DNA from: Photobacterium indicum
GTDB taxonomy: Bacteria; Pseudomonadota; Gammaproteobacteria; Enterobacterales; Vibrionaceae
DNA: 64,000 bases
Reading direction: 5' to 3'
Assembly: GCF_003026215.1 (NCBI RefSeq)
Contig: NZ_PYOC01000007.1
Coordinates: 124,001-188,000 of the forward strand
Both the position numbers and the translations under genes were made by a program. The notes beneath the pieces are model-generated. The model was not told where the DNA came from. It searched no databases and saw only the letters and a list, made by a program, of their open reading frames with translations. Shown here in pieces: positions 63,773 to 64,000 of this stretch. Each line of letters starts with the position of its first letter. Within the stretch, counting starts at the first letter, position 1.

Positions 63773-63816
63773 AAATAACGGTGACGTTATTTAAAAGAGG
63801 TAAATAATACCTCTTT
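63773..63816 (-). terminator. Pair of adjoining hairpins at the 3' end of the last gene
   Basis: AAAGAGGTA (63794-63802) pairs with TACCTCTTT (63808-63816), followed on the minus strand by TTTT. Next to it AAATAACG (63773-63780) pairs with CGTTATTT (63785-63792). They lie just beyond the minus-strand stop at 63830. The region 63582-63772 shows nothing else recognisable. Confidence 0.6.
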
Positions 63817-63829
63817 CTATATAACGACA

Positions 63830-64000
63830 TTAATATTTTTGTATAGCAATTCCAATTTCGTTAGACAATTCCTTTAACTGCTCTTCATTGTCTAATCGTA
63901 TAGACCAGTTTATTCCACTTCCTGTTGCTGTTATTACATTAGCACCGCCAATCAATGTAACTTCATCGACTTGCGCTTGCAGTGTCACTTTTGCAGCGCT
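63830..64000 (-). CDS. DUF3389-like small protein, C-terminal part (start outside window)
   Basis: The minus strand is open from the window edge to TAA at 63832-63830, giving 56 residues. They include KVTLQAQVDEVTLIGGANVI, WSIRLDNEEQLKEL and end IGIAIQKY. The QAQVDxxxLIGGANVI and LDxxEQL blocks match my memory of DUF3389, a ~75-80-residue Vibrionaceae family of unknown function, so about 20 residues are missing on the right. No signal peptide is visible in this part. Confidence 0.55.
   Translation of the reverse strand, partial: SAAKVTLQAQVDEVTLIGGANVITATGSGINWSIRLDNEEQLKELSNEIGIAIQKY

Overview
The window reads as chromosomal DNA of a marine gammaproteobacterium of the family Vibrionaceae, most likely Photobacterium or a close relative (inference). 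The reasons are a VxrABC-type two-component operon, a TonB2 cluster with its TtpC partner, a ThiD/ThiXYZ/TenA salvage operon behind a TPP riboswitch, a ToxR/CadC-like membrane regulator, a fatty acid cis/trans isomerase, several small families (DUF3081, DUF3389-like, DUF2861) that I associate with vibrios, and MITE-like palindromes. Intergenic DNA is AT-rich. No plasmid, phage or CRISPR module is visible; the only trace of an integrase is a short relic.

Layout. 1-0.5 kb: end of an EAL phosphodiesterase. 0.65-6.8 kb (minus): a CUT2-type sugar ABC importer with an FGGY kinase bearing the D-ribulokinase signature. 7.6-12.2 kb (plus): a second, CUT1/maltose-type importer with its own ATPase, then an orphan membrane-anchored protein and a LysR regulator. 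14.2-20.7 kb: an M20 peptidase facing a tightly coupled trio of two ATP-grasp ligases and a large M14 carboxypeptidase; this is the best candidate here for an undescribed pathway. 21.0-26.3 kb: VxrA/VxrB/VxrC followed by a secreted glycosidase-like protein. 26.6-31.8 kb: integrase relic, Lrp/LysE/DUF2000 amino-acid export group, two GNAT acetyltransferases, an M3 peptidase. 31.9-39.1 kb (minus): DUF3450-TtpC-ExbB2-ExbD2-TonB2-TPR operon behind a Fur-like box, followed by a CpxRA-like two-component pair.

39.4-43.3 kb holds small housekeeping genes, an aromatic/aspartate aminotransferase, tRNA-Ser(UGA) and two related 265-bp palindromic elements, one sitting inside the loop of an older terminator. 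43.4-47.8 kb is the thiamine precursor salvage operon, with an eight-copy heptamer repeat between thiX and thiY. 47.9-49.9 kb is a TetR-controlled pair of glutathione S-transferases. From 50 to 64 kb come mostly single genes: YdcF-like, YaeQ, GIY-YIG, YceH, a REC-GGDEF cyclase, a CadC-like regulator, the heme-containing lipid isomerase, a cytochrome b561/cytochrome c' pair, DUF2797, a retropepsin-like lipoprotein with an altered active site, a phosphotransferase, and at the right edge the end of a DUF3389-like gene.

All functions are read from motifs and remembered family features; no database search was possible.
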